Position numbers and translations under genes: made by a program. From the NCBI GenBank assembly GCA_001510575.1, contig LNGK01000003.1:1801741-1865740 (forward strand): 64,000 bases of DNA, in the 5' to 3' direction. This DNA comes from Knoxdaviesia capensis (Eukaryota; Ascomycota; Sordariomycetes; Microascales; Gondwanamycetaceae). This document shows positions 34,085 to 46,008 of the stretch, piece by piece; position 1 is the first letter of the stretch, and each line of letters begins with the position of its first letter. A model generated the notes under the pieces. It did no database searches and was not told the origin of the DNA. It saw nothing but the letters and a program-made list of their open reading frames with translations.

Positions 34085-35753
34085 TCAGCTAGCAATATTC
34101 TCCAGAATCGCTTCCCTCTCTAGCTCTGGCTTCTGGGCCAGAATCACGGCTGCTGCAAGGTCTGCTTGGAACCGATAAACTGCGGGCCCTGTTCGATGGT
34201 AGGCTCCACGGCCTCGACAATCCGAGCCTTCCAGATAAAAGGCATTGACTGGATCGGTGGATTGGTCGCACTCTCTCCGGTCGAGTTTCAGTCTCTCCAT
34301 GGCAGCTGTCACCGTTAGGCCACGGCAGGCCGACCATGTCGGGAGTATATTCTGCCAGGACGGCCATGTTCAGACAGTACTGAACGATGGCTGCAACGTG
34401 CCAGCGGGTCATCGGTTCGTCTTCATCTTCGTTAGAAACGCAACTTGGGTGGCCAATCTTGCAGCAATGTCGTGAATCCAGATAGTCGAGGCCCGTATCC
34501 CCCAGTCTTGTCTCCGGGGCTTAATTCGGCCCAGATGTCAATCATCTCTCTAATCCGATTCTGGTGCATGGCGTGTATGAGTGGTCCAAGAAAACATATC
34601 GCCCAAATACATTATAGGGACAGCTGTGTCTCCGCAAGCCGGTTGTGTCGATTCGTCTTGGACGTTGGGGCCTCGAGGGGATGCATAGTCCCTCAGTGTA
34701 TCCCATTCACCTTTGTGCTGTGCGGTGGCGATGCTGGTCAGGCTGGGCCATGAATTGCCACATTCATCATCATGCGCCGAAAGGGTGAACGAGTGGCCTC
34801 CCCAGTGCAAACCGCGGCAGGAATCCCAAATAGATCGGCAAAACGCATTGTCCGTGGCGACTTGTTCAGGTGTGGACTTATCCGGCTGCAATCTTTCAGC
34901 TACACCAGTATCGTCGGGTAAGAGCTCGTTTGGCGCACATGTGGGCGACGGGATGCCACAGCCGACAAAAGCAGAACCAGGGAAGCAGCGGCGAATGCTG
35001 GTGGGTTCTATCTCAGACAAGCACATATCCTCGGAATTTTCTGCGGTCGTAGAAGTGATGTTGATATCCAGGCACACTGCCCACTCCCCAGAGTAGCACG
35101 CGGGTGTCAATCGACCGCGACATGTGGCTCGAGACCCCCCCGGAGCATTGCCATCGTGAGATGTGTCTTGTGCGTGCAGTCAAGGGCTATGGTTTCATGG
35201 TTGATTCCATGGCAGCACAAAAGAAGCAGCACGGTCCCTTGTTCGCGTTTCGCCGTCTCGGCGGCCCGCAGCGTTTCCCAGAGGAACTTGTCGACTATCT
35301 CTCCGGGCGGCCCAACTTCCACTGGGGATAGTTCGTCGCCTCTAAGAAGCTCGTTACTAAGCACGACTTTTCTCTGCCTAAACAGGTTGCCATGAAGATA
35401 CTCCCCGTGCTTTGCAAGAACGTCTTCCGGTTTCTCGATGGTGATATTAGTAGTAATTGATTAGTTCAATCGGTCATCTACCTCTTTCGAGAACTGTGGG
35501 AGACACATACAGACGACATAAGGCAAGTCTAAGATGAGCCAAGACCCTTCAGGAAGTAATCAAAAGCAAAGAACTCGGCACCAAGCCAGCCGTCTTGGTT
35601 TGGTGCAGCTTGGTCAACGCCAGCATGTGTGGCGGCAACAATATGTGTTGTAAGAGGCACGGGTGGGCGGATTCTGGTAATAAACCGGCGTGAAGCAACA
35701 TCTGAACTGTAGACAACACTCCGATAAGGAAGAGAACTCCCCAGTGTGTCCAT
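34085..35753 (-). pseudogene. decayed caspase-like (HG/CYSG) fungal gene
   Basis: Fragments of one protein are spread over all three minus frames in the right order. From the 5' end: MDTLGSSLPYRSVVYSS to EFFAFDYFLKGLGSS, then an in-frame TAG at 35531-35529; a probable intron (GTATGT donor near 35511); KPEDVLAKHGEYLHG to TVLLLLCCHG, with the His-Gly of a caspase-fold dyad; a frame change at about 35107; LTPACYSGEWAV, with the Cys-containing segment; on through SFTLSAHDDE; another frame near 34575 giving IREMIDIWAELSPGDKTGG; then WHVAAIVQYCLNMAVLAEYTPD (34412 frame), and finally the 34312-34085 frame ending EREAILENIAS. From memory of fungal proteins this resembles a multigene Pezizomycotina family with a caspase-like HG..C pair; the family function is unknown to me. 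One nonsense and about four frameshifts make expression of a full protein unlikely. Confidence 0.7.
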
Positions 35754-36187
35754 CTTGCTACCCGACAGCGGAATATTGTATATATGGGAGATGAGGTTGC
35801 GGAGTGGGAAATGGGGGAGGAAGCAATGAAAGAGGAGGGAACACACAGTCGGTAGTTGATATCATCACTTACTTAGTTACTAACTCGATCCTTCATTTAG
35901 TTTAGAAATTCATCAAGTTCCTCATCCGGTTACTCCTTTGGCGACTCTTTCGAACGGCCGATAGTATTTTCGTTTCATTTGACATCACTTCGGCTATGCA
36001 TTTGGATATTCACAGGCACATTCATATGATCATCGATTTCCCACGAATTTTATTGATTTCAGTGCATCTATCTAACACACGGTCAAAAGCAGCATCCTCT
36101 TCCCCTACAGCGCCCGTATCGTGGTCGCTAGGAATTGGAAGGGGAATGGCGTAGGGTCAATTCAATTGTGGGAGGGAGGGGAGTTGT
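35754..36187. other. intergenic region between the pseudogene and the membrane-protein gene
   Basis: About 430 bases. It includes a TATA-like stretch near 35775-35785 (minus strand) that could have served the decayed gene, and the 3' flank of the membrane-protein gene ending at 36188. No gene seen. Confidence 0.5.
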
Positions 36188-38186
36188 TCAAGCCTCCGAT
36201 CGGCTGGGCTCGTCGCGTCGGGTGTGGTCGATCGATTCCTCTTCGGAATCGCCGGCCACGAATTCGGCGGCAAGGGGCGGCGCGAGCGGAACAATGGTGA
36301 CCACTTGAGGGACACCGCCCGGGACACGACCAGGAAGCTGGGCACACGAGCCAGCATCGCTCGCGACCGGGGAGGTCGGCTCCCCAATGGTGTCGCTCGT
36401 GCCGCCGGTCTCGGAGTCCACCGAGCTGACCTCGTACAGGTCGCTGTCCAGCAGCGACGGCCAGAGGCTCTCCTCTTGGGAGCTGCTAGGAGGAGGCGGG
36501 GCCACAGTGACGGTGGGGGTGGGGAGGTCGGCCAGGGCGAGGACCCGCGCGTCCTCGTCCCGCTGCTCCAGGATTGCAGCCAGGCTCAGCCCCGACCACC
36601 ATCTCCGGGGTTCGCAGGGGCGATCAGCAGCGGTGGTGCGGAAACCGGCACCTCGAGGAACCTCGAGATGCCGGGAACTCGACGCACCAACGCCGCACCG
36701 ATCGACACCCTCCCCTTCGGTGGTGGACGGGACCGGCTCGTGGAGGGTCGGGGGGCGAGCATCGGCGATATGGGCGGCGGCGGGGACGGAGACGGCGGGG
36801 AGAAGGGAGGAGGCAAACGGATCGTGGGTGGGGACGGCAGGGAACGAGAGATCACGGCCAGACCAGACCGGAGCAGCGAGGAAAGGGTTCGCGGTGTGCA
36901 TTTGCTGCGAGTCGTCGGCTGTCGTCTGCATCGCTCGCTGCAAAGCATAAGACGGCAAAACAACCGACGACCGCGCACTGCCACCGACCCGCGAACCCTT
37001 CGTCTGGCCACTCCGGCCTGTCTGTATCGGCCGGAGCTCAATCGGCTCCTCCGGGTCCAGACGCCGCGCGCGGGGGATCACCCGAGCCGGAGAGCGGTCT
37101 GCGAAGACGGGTGGGCGTCTCGGTCTGCTCTAGAGACCGAGGAACAAACGCCACCACCCGCCTTGGCAGCGTGACATGGCCAGGCTGGAACCCAGCACGG
37201 CCAAGATCACGACTGTGCCACCCGCCACGATGGCCAGTACCGCTTCCGGTGGGAATCCCTTACGCGCGGTTTCTGGCGGTGACGCTGACCCCGTGGGGTC
37301 GGCGCCGCCGTTGGTCCCGGAGGGCCCCGACGTCACTGTCGGCGAGGGGGCTGCCGAAAAGCAATTTCCTTCGTTAGAAAATCGCTTCGAAATGGATCCC
37401 CATCAAAAACATGTTGGTGACACCAAACTCCCACCCCGAAAATATCCGGAGTGGGATGTGTGGGTGAAGAAGGGAAGAAAAAAAAACTCACAGAAAATGG
37501 ACAGGTCCGACTCTTTATATCTCATCTCAAACGCCGGCACAGCAGAGGCACTCCATTCGGCATCAAAAGAGTACGCATATGCATAAGACACTTCCGCAAA
37601 ACAGGTAAAGCCACTATAGTCAGTTACATCATTTGTTAGTATCCTGTTATCATAGCCAGCATCATAACATATAGGTAACAATCTTTTGCTTGTCTTGTTG
37701 CTGTTACTGTTATACATGCACGGCATGTTTGTATCGGTAAATAACACTCAAAGTAGTAGTCTACCACAAAACAAACCAGAAGTCCCAAAAAAAACAAGAC
37801 TTATATAAATAGGGGGAAATAGAAAAAAACAAAACATACCTGGGAACACACGACACCACAGTCTCGCCCTCGAGGATAGGCATCGTATGGAGCTCATCCA
37901 ACTTGGAGCGTGAGCAACCAACACTGTAGCCCTCAAAACAGACACCAGGGGAAAAGTAGCCACCATTCTCCCAAACGGAAAGAATATCCATAGCACCACA
38001 CTCAGGAGCAAATCTCTGGTCGACATCGACGATCGGGCCGCAAACCGGTGTCCAGGTCGTGGTCATCGGCATCACGGGTGAAGCCACGGCATGGTTCAGC
38101 CCACCTTCGAAGACAGTCATCGACGGGACAGCCATAATTGCCTGCAGGGCTGTGGCAACAGCAACGGTCAAAGTCGAGGTCAGCAT
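36188..38186 (-). CDS. single-pass membrane protein with secreted ectodomain (four exons)
   Basis: Proposed 526-aa protein from exons 38186-37840, 37613-37492, 37350-37150 and 37098-36188. Intron 1 has a GTATGT donor and TACTAAC branch site; introns 2 and 3 have GTGAGT and GTTTGT donors. Phases agree throughout. Layout: signal peptide (MLTSTLTVAVATALQAIMAVP); a Cys-containing ectodomain with YFSPGVCFEGYSVGC and a CVPSGFTC segment formed across the first splice; a Ser/Thr/Gly/Pro-rich stalk; a TM helix at about residues 193-215 (AVLAIVAGGTVVILAVLG); then a long, polar, Pro/Ser-rich cytoplasmic tail ending in acidic/basic residues. This is the architecture of fungal cell-wall sensors or small surface receptors, but I do not recognise the exact family. 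Intron 3 is the least certain: without it an in-frame TAG (37132-37130) stops the protein just after the TM helix. Confidence 0.72.
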
Positions 38187-40174
38187 ATTGAGTACCGGGA
38201 TTCAGACAAGTAACTCGTTCGATAATCAATGGTAGCAAGGAGGAGTGACGATCAAAACGTCGGGTGTTGAGTAATGGTGTCAGGAAACGAAAAATGGTGG
38301 TGGTGATGGGAGGATGAAAGGGGAAAAAGTCTTTTCAGATCTCAGAGACGAGATTTCCTTAAATACAGAGAATCCAGCCATTATCTAGAAGGCACGCACT
38401 GGTCAATCATTCAGTACATAATAAACAAAACAATAGCATGGCCAGAAGTATTTTGGGGTGGTTCTGTTGCTTTTACTTTCGATATTTACATCAGGTAGGT
38501 AAGAGAAACATGCTATTAGTATTGAGATTTCATACTAGATGTAAGTGTCATCTACTTCCTTCAAAAATATTCTCCTGGTGCCTGGTACGCCTGGTTTTAA
38601 TTTGTCCTCTTGTGTACACACAGAATCTTGTGAGAATTGAAGTCCTTTAGGGTTAGAGGTATTAGGGTGTAGCCCCTATCCCTCCTCCGGCCTGCCACAA
38701 CTCTGTGGTGCATCATCTGTCAAGATCTTCCTGCTCAGCCTAATGAGAGGTACATAGGGCTTAATCAAAACTCCAAGCAACTCGTGCGATTGCCCTGCAG
38801 CGGAGTATTCTTTCACAAACTCAGGGCACCTCTCCAGACATGCAGATACTCGCTACATATTAGGGATCGGGTTAGCCCTACACCGCGCCACCCCTGCCTG
38901 TTCAGCTTCCCCACCACCTGAATTTGCATGGTTCAGCCTCCCCGCTAAGCGAGGACTAGGGTTATCACGACAGAGCATGGGTGGCGGATGTGTTGGTAGT
39001 GAAAATGAGTTGGGGATAGGCCGATGTGTTCTTGTTCCCCTCCAACCACCCAAGCACACTGCAGATCAGCCACGAGAACATGGTTTGGAGCCATGTCGCG
39101 TCATAATCTCCCTCCCCTACGACTCAACCACGTTTTATTTGCCTATATCTGGGCTGGTGTTACAAGACACTCCCGCATCGGCTGCATGGAATACTGTATT
39201 GGGGATAGGAGCATCGGACATGCATTCGGAGTCCATGTAGTGCGGACAAGACGCCCTTTCAATATTTTTATTATTTTCTGCTCATGCGGGACCAGCACTG
39301 AGACAGACAGAAGACGGTGTAGACAAACATCCGTAAATGGTTTTTTTTTTTTTTTTGCACGTCAATCACTCCCGATTCCACTTGTAAAGCCGGGTGAAGC
39401 CGGCGGACGCCATCACGTTGTTCGCTGCTCCCAAGGCCGGACCCCAAACTTGGCTCATTCTGGAACTTTCCAACCTCGTTGAAAACCCTGATAATTTCAG
39501 GAGAGTGGATGTGATAGACCTCGTAATGGTGATAGCAAGAAAGTTGCAGCATCTCGTATTTGGACTGGAAAGTGGGTGTGGCGGCTGTTGCAGCTGGCTC
39601 CATTGTTGTGCAGACAGCGAATAGGCACGCTCCGACAGCCAGTCAAGCTGTTGACCCTTGAATGGTTAAATATTCCTGTACGGCCAAAAAAGATTCTCGC
39701 CGTTCTTTTCGCTTTTCTAGATCTGGTTGTGTGGTGGCCCTACACTTGCAGTCGACCATTCGACAATATCCGAGTTTTTGGATCAGCGGTACCAGACGAC
39801 CCACGGGGGGGCGGGGGTTGTTTTTTTGGGAGACCATCATACATCATCCCATATGGGAATCCTACTGTACTATATGTCGCATGTATATACAGTATCTTCC
39901 CACGGAACGGTATTGGCAGAACCCCATGATTGCATGAACTATATCTGTGGAAGCCAGGTTAACGTGCTGGAAACACTGGAGAAATCACGGTGCTTAATAC
40001 ATGGGTGCAAACTGCTATATGTCTTCTCTGTATGTATGCTGCACACTCCTAATAATTCGTTGTGATATGAACGTCAAAGTGATATCAGCATTACAGTTGA
40101 CAGCTCGCCATCACTGATTTCATCATACACGGGGTCAAAGTACCATATGAAACTCGGTGGTTGGCGGGTGAGTC

Positions 40175-40185
40175 TAGGGTTAGGG
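40175..40185 (+). repeat. telomere-like motif TAGGGTTAGGG
   Basis: A short intergenic tract of two TTAGGG-like units. Confidence 0.7.
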
Positions 40186-42403
40186 CCAAACTCCAGAGTG
40201 TCGGAGCGCAAACTTGGGCTTGTGCCTGGATTCTCCGACGTATCCGGTTAGTTCGTTGGAGGAAGGAGCAGCCCACGACCGTGCCTACAGTTTTGACAAG
40301 TGCACTTGACTTCTCGGAAATTGGAACCCTATGCAATTAAGAGAGGTTGGCCGATGCGAAATTGAAGAGGTTGAGCACACTCGCCTAAGTGAATATTATT
40401 ATGTTGTTTCTGGCGTTTCTTCATGCCCTAATTATCCTCGCATGAGAAATGTCCACCCGACATTGACTTTTCCATATGCACATCTTATTCCCCTGAAACC
40501 GCGATAATCACATTTTCGGCCACCCAGTTTGTTCTTGCTTTATTTATCTGCTGCTTTGGCAAGCCTCGTATTCACCACAAACATCTCCTCACTTGAAGTG
40601 CGGGCGGTCCCCCGTTCTGGCTGCCATGTCGCACTACTCCCAATACGTCTTAATTGAGGTTGGTTGGTCCCAAACCACCCCAAGATGCAAACACGAACGA
40701 ACCAGGATGTGGGAAGACCGGCCCCAACCAAGGCCAACAGGGGAGTCCCCGGGCACTTGAAATGCGCTGGTAAGACTTGTGGGTGGTGGGCAAGCTTGTG
40801 TGTGCACTGATGTGCTTGTGATGATCTTGTGTTGATATCATGGCCCCTCCAACGTCACTGCTTGTTGTAGTAGATCAAGCTAACTGACCATTTCGTATGG
40901 AAAGTCCACAGATTGCATTCCAGTCGACCATCTTATGCCCGAATTCATGATCCTGATTGCTAGTCCAGAAGCAGTATCATCCCCGGTTTCGAAATGAATC
41001 CGCCAGGAACCTTCATGTTCCACATCGTCAAGCCACGGCAGAAGACGAATCTCTCCATTGACATGATAAGGCCACAATTTCCACATAGTGTGTGTGGTGA
41101 GGGATTCTGTCCAAATTTTTGAACAGCACATCCTGGGAGCCACCGCAAGCTGAACCACCCTCAGAGCATCTTTATTCCTGTCTTCAGCCTCCCACTACCC
41201 TATATCGCTCGTTTTATTCCCTCTTTTGAGCTCAGTGCTGCTGAAAGTCGTCCCAGTCGCTTGACTGCGCGCAGTGCCACACTTGAACTGCTAGGCCCGA
41301 ACGGCCGGTCCGTAATTGCCTTAGCGGGCCTTTGCCCTTGGACGTCGTATCCAGACCGTCATCACAGCTTCACTCGCGGAAAAGAGGAACAGAACCAAGA
41401 TTGAAACAGTGCTTGGTGGTATAGGAGCGCAGCATATCCAGCAAATTCTTGTAACACACTGCCGACTTTTCCGGGTCTGAAGAGCGACACATTCCGATTA
41501 TATATTCTCGCCGAATCCTCCCCGTCCGATATCCGTCTCTCAGTCTCCGTCTTCACATCAGCTCCCTGATATGCATGACACGCTGGCACTCCCTCCCTAC
41601 CGAAAGACACCCCATGCTCTGCCCGCTTATCCCGGCCATCATCCGTCAGCTCTCCATAGGTAGGCTGAGCTACAGGCCTGCGGCATTGTATTCTTATTAT
41701 TCTCTTTCTTTTTCGGCAGCCAGGGTTCCTTCAACCGTCCAGGGTCATCCCTATCAATCATAAGTCAGAATCGGCCCAGGGCCACCAAATCACACTTCTC
41801 AGCATTTATACGAGGATCGAAACTAGCGTTCCCGCCCGCGATTTTCGGCCTGCTTTTCTGGCTAGCCGAGTGTGGGTGAGAATCCACATATCATTCAGCT
41901 CGTGTGGTTTTGCCTCTTCCTTTTTTCCCTGTGTTTTTTCACGGCCCCAATCACCTCAGTTCCTGGACTTGCTGGTATCTGGTGCTTGATGTGGGTCGTT
42001 CAGACCAGCTTGTGAGCGGTCAAACCGATGCTTTAGCATTCGTAGTCATGCGAGCTTCTCCCCGTTTAGAGTTGTCCACCAGAGAACTTGTGTGTCTAAT
42101 TTATATATCTGGTGTGTCCCACAGCTACGTCTGTGAAGCTTCTGCTTGGTCCACCTTGCTCTGGCCCCCCGTCTGTCGATCCATTTAACGACGCCGCCCT
42201 CCCTCCACCGCCCTCCACCCGTCTCGATCTTATTCGGTTTAAATATAGAGAGAGCAAGGCGCCGGCCATACGACCAAAAGAAAAAAACGCCCTCACAAAC
42301 CCAATCATCCACGATTCAGACCCTCTCGATACCTCAGGCTTCTGGTATATCTTCTTGTGATTGACCAGCGACCTTCTCCTCTGATCTCTCAACAAACCAC
42401 CAC

Positions 42404-42607
42404 ATGCCACCTCACAGAAGAAACCCACCTACTGCTACCACACTTTGCCCTTCACCAGCCAATCTTCGTCGATCACAAGAGCCGTGCTTCTCCACGCACG
42501 CTCAGGTTGACTTACGGCCTGTTGGGTTCTTCTCTCGCCGCCTTGTACGCCTGATCTGCTTGGTTTTCGTCGCCCTCATGTTTGCCTGTTTTGTCTGCTG
42601 CGTCTAG
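42404..42607 (+). promoter_or_regulatory. candidate upstream ORF (67 codons) with hydrophobic C terminus
   Basis: The ATG sits in a favourable context (CCACCACATGCC) about 160 bases after a TATA-like element and 650 bases before the ATG of the 732-aa protein. It encodes an Arg/Pro/Thr-rich first half and a hydrophobic end (LICLVFVALMFACFVCCV). If transcribed as part of the leader it would act as an upstream ORF; it could also be chance in pyrimidine-rich DNA, which tends to encode such residues. Confidence 0.35.
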
Positions 42608-43053
42608 CCGTCAATCCTTTCAATCTGCCTTCTTTATTCTCTCTCATCCTGACATTGCTCTTCTCATTTCCGAACGCAGCAGGCCGATCTTGTTGTGCAA
42701 CCGGAACACACAGTCATCATCTGACAGTCACCTCCAGGAGACTTGAAATAACGGAGTGAACGGGGCTTCTGCAGTTTTCTGTCGGTATCCGTCACTTTTG
42801 ATCTGCCACTCGCCTTTTCCGGCCTTACATAGAAGGGCCGTTCCCCAGACACCTCGTTCAATCTCCTCTTATTCACGCACAACTTCTACGTCCTCTTTTC
42901 ATTCACGTTCCCAATCTCACCGGACACAAACACGTCTGCTGCTTCTTTTTCTGTCTCTGGTTTGACTGAGCTGTCAAATTACCAGTTTCAGTGCTCCAAA
43001 ACCTTGCCACGCTTTGTTCTAAAAGTGATCCAGCACGTCTCATCCTGCCCATA

Positions 43054-45376
43054 ATGGATGTCTTTCACAATCTTCCGCCGGCGTCGCCGCGAAGCCGGTC
43101 AGACAGTCTGCAAAAGATGCTGGGGTTGGAGCGCCAGCTTAAGGTATGTTTTGTGTCGCCCTGTCTTTCCATCGTGACCTCTTCAAAGCACTTCATTTTC
43201 GGTATAAATTTCCGGTGCCCCACCGGTTGGACTGTCGACTGACTTCTTCCAACTCCCATGACAACAGCTTGAACGCCAGTCCTTGAAATCTGAAGCCAGT
43301 CTTGTGTCCAGACCACCTCTGGCTATTGCGAATCGCTCTTCTTTTTATGTCCAGGCTTCCTCATCTGCTCCCGTTTCCCAGGAACACCCAACTGTCCGCC
43401 ATTCGCGAAGGGATATTACTCAGGATCTTCATATTTCTATTCCTCCGTCTCCACAACACGGCTCGTCGCAGCGCAACATGTCTCCCTCACATCATTCCAC
43501 TCCACGCATCATCCCGTCTCCCGTGACTGCTTCGTCGCCCAGCCAGCTTCCTCGGGGACCTTCCACACCTCTCTCGGTGCGCAACCGGTCGCTAGACTCT
43601 GCCTCCAGATATGGCCGGTACGACTCGGACTCTTCGTACACCGCTTCGAGCCACACACCGGCAAAGCTGAAGAAGCCTCCGCCGACGACCCGGCCGCCAT
43701 CGGCATCGCGAACCCCGTACCTCAATTTCTCGCCAGCCCGCCATGCGTCTGCCGAATTTGACCGGGGCCGTTCGCGTGATATCGGCGGCGCAATGTCTTC
43801 AATCCGGAGCCGTTCCAGCTCTATCACTGCGCGCATCCGCTCATCCCTCGAGCTGCCGCGTATGGCAGCTACTGCTGTGATCAACAGCTTCAAGCCTGGA
43901 TCCCGCGCTCCGTCGCAGGATCGCTCGAAGAAGGCGCCTGGAGGGGATGGTGCAGACGGAAGCTTCCGCCCCCGCCACGCCGGCGATGCAACGGCCTTGG
44001 ATCCGTCCCAATGCCAAAGACTGCAAACCAGTAGCAGCAACCCATCTAGCTCCGATCTGTCAGCGTATAGCTCAGATTCAGGGTCGTCCCACGGCTACAC
44101 GTGGCGAACTGTATCAAGCGCTGCGCCCAACAGTGCCGATCCTGAGGCTAACACCAAATTTGCTGGTATGGGCGCTACGCTAGGCAAAGGTGGCGGTGCA
44201 GTGGAACACCAATTCCGGTCGCAGCCACGGTCTCACACGAGCGACAACAATAATTCTAACACTCCCTTGACTTCTCTGTCGTCGACTTCATCTTCTAAAT
44301 ACAGTCCTAAGCCCGGATCTTCAAACTGCCAAGTGTCCGGCCAAACTCATCCGGCTCTTCGTCCATCCCCGAATTTCACACCGTCCAACCCGTCTAGAAT
44401 CAGCACCGACTCGGTTCGCATTGACTACCTTGCTCTGCTCAGCCAGCCCTACACACCGCCCGTTCTCGATCTCAAAATCCCGAGCGAGACGGTGTCCCCG
44501 AAGAAGACGGTTCTGCACAAGGCGAAAATGCCTACCCCTCCGAAATCCAACCCGCCCAAGGCCTCAACCCCTATTGTCACGGTGATCACGCCCCAGGATC
44601 ACCGCAAGGCCGCTGCCACCGCCGCGTCGCAGCAGAAGCAACAGCCAAAGAAGCCGGATCCGCTCTCCACCTATTCGGTCCCCTACGACTCTATCCCCGC
44701 GGCGAGCTCGAAGCCTCCTCAGTCTCCGAGCGCGATCCGGCGGCTCGGTGAGGCTGCATCTGCAGCTTTCCGCCGCCGCTCAATCTCCCGGTCGCCGGCT
44801 AGCTTTGAAGAGCCGATGTCGCCCGGAATCAATGCGGTGATGGTTGCTGGACCCATGGCCATGGCCATGGCAATTGCCAGTCCGACGCGTGGCGGTAGCA
44901 ATAACTCCACTCCCATCGAGCCGTCAGAGCCCGCCCACACTCTCCGACGCACCCATGCCCTTCCGTCGCCTCCGATGTCCGTTTGCTCATCGTCGCCCGC
45001 TTCATCGGTCTCTGGAGCCTCTCCCACCCAGCCGACTTTCCCTGAGAACCACCCGTCGCGGTCTCCTCGCCATGTGGAGCACTGTGATTTCAGCGCTCCT
45101 GCCAGTGCTCGCGTGATGCCGTTGCTCACCCCTCCACGGACATCTGAGCCGGCAGAGCCTGTGACCCCGAGCACCGACAGCGAAGATGACAAGTTCAACT
45201 TCGACGATCTTGAAGACAACGGCCCGCCGCCGGCGCTCCCCGCCAAAGACCCCCGACGCTCGCTGTACATGGGAGGTCGGCCTCACTCGCAGATGAATGG
45301 GACCCTGGGACCTGATCTCGCTGGCATGGCTCCGCCACCTCTGCGACTGCGCCCGGCCCGCAACTCGATGATTTGA
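43054..45376 (+). CDS. serine/proline-rich disordered protein, 732 aa (two exons)
   Basis: Exons 43054-43143 and 43268-45376, joined in phase 0 by a 124-bp GTATGT..CAG intron. The first exon gives MDVFHNLPPASPRSRSDS followed by LQKMLGLERQLK, continuing LERQSLKSEASL in exon 2: a short amphipathic, possibly coiled-coil N terminus. Most of the rest is low-complexity Ser/Pro/Thr/Arg sequence with many SP and RS-type dipeptides, potential proline-directed phosphorylation sites, and conserved-looking short islands such as RSSSITARIRSSLELPRMAATAVI (43811-43882) and RIDYLALLSQPYTPPVLDL (44416-44472). The C terminus is RPARNSMI. No catalytic domain or TM helix. I do not recognise the family; a scaffold or regulatory role is plausible but inferred. 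The leader is long and pyrimidine-rich. Confidence 0.8.
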
Positions 45377-46008
45377 AATACTTTTTTTTCTCTTTTCTTT
45401 TTTCGCCACTCACACATCTTTAATTATTTCCTTATTTTTCCATCTTACGTGTCATGATTTCTCATTTATCACCCTCTTTTCGGAATTATTTCCTTTGTTA
45501 TCTACCAGACAGTCAACTGTTCCAGTTTGGGGTTTATGAATGGGTTGGGTCTAGGGTTATATTGTTTTTTGGGACCGTTCTTTCTAATGTATTAATTCAC
45601 TGGTTTTTTATGGCTATCATGAGATTTAGATCTACAGTTTGATTCTTTGAACTGTCAATTCATTTAATTCACTTATTCTTACTATCTTGCTTCCCGTTGT
45701 GTTGGGGCTTGTAATTGTCCCTTTCTCTTCGCCACCTTAGGAGGACACCAAATTGTAGTCACTGGTCAAAAGGAAATCGGAAACACTGCTTCTCTTCACC
45801 TTCTCAACATTTACACCCACTCACATGAAGTCAGTGGTCCAGGTCAAATCGAGTGTCTTGCAACTTTTGATCTCAACTTCCAATTCCTGGCAGCGTTATG
45901 CTATCATGAACGATTACACGATCTAGTGATGGTTCACGGCGCATATTAAGACGCCGAAAGGCAGGTTGTATTCTCTGTTTCTGTATAAGACCACATATAT
46001 CTCTCCAT

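Larger units (their letters stand above)
38187..43053. other. 4.9-kb intergenic stretch
   Basis: No supportable gene. Contents seen: poly-T (17) near 39340-39356; telomere-like motifs at 38647-38656 and 40175-40185; and, from about 41,850 to 43,053, strongly pyrimidine-rich DNA with a TATA-like TTTAAATATAG near 42238-42248, which looks like the promoter and leader of the gene at 43054. The stretch 38,700-41,600 has only short frames (60-150 codons) with no motif. Confidence 0.5.

Noticed and set aside
33665..34123. 152-codon plus-strand frame as a gene
   Set aside because: It overlaps the 3' end of the decayed minus-strand gene and has no recognisable content.
37130..37132. Programmed stop-codon readthrough at the in-frame TAG
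   Set aside because: The context lacks the known TGA-CTA readthrough motif, and a 51-bp GT-AG intron covering the TAG explains the continued frame better.
36224..37174. 316-codon plus-strand frame opposite the membrane-protein tail
   Set aside because: Arg/Gly-rich shadow; the minus strand joins by splicing to a signal peptide and TM helix.
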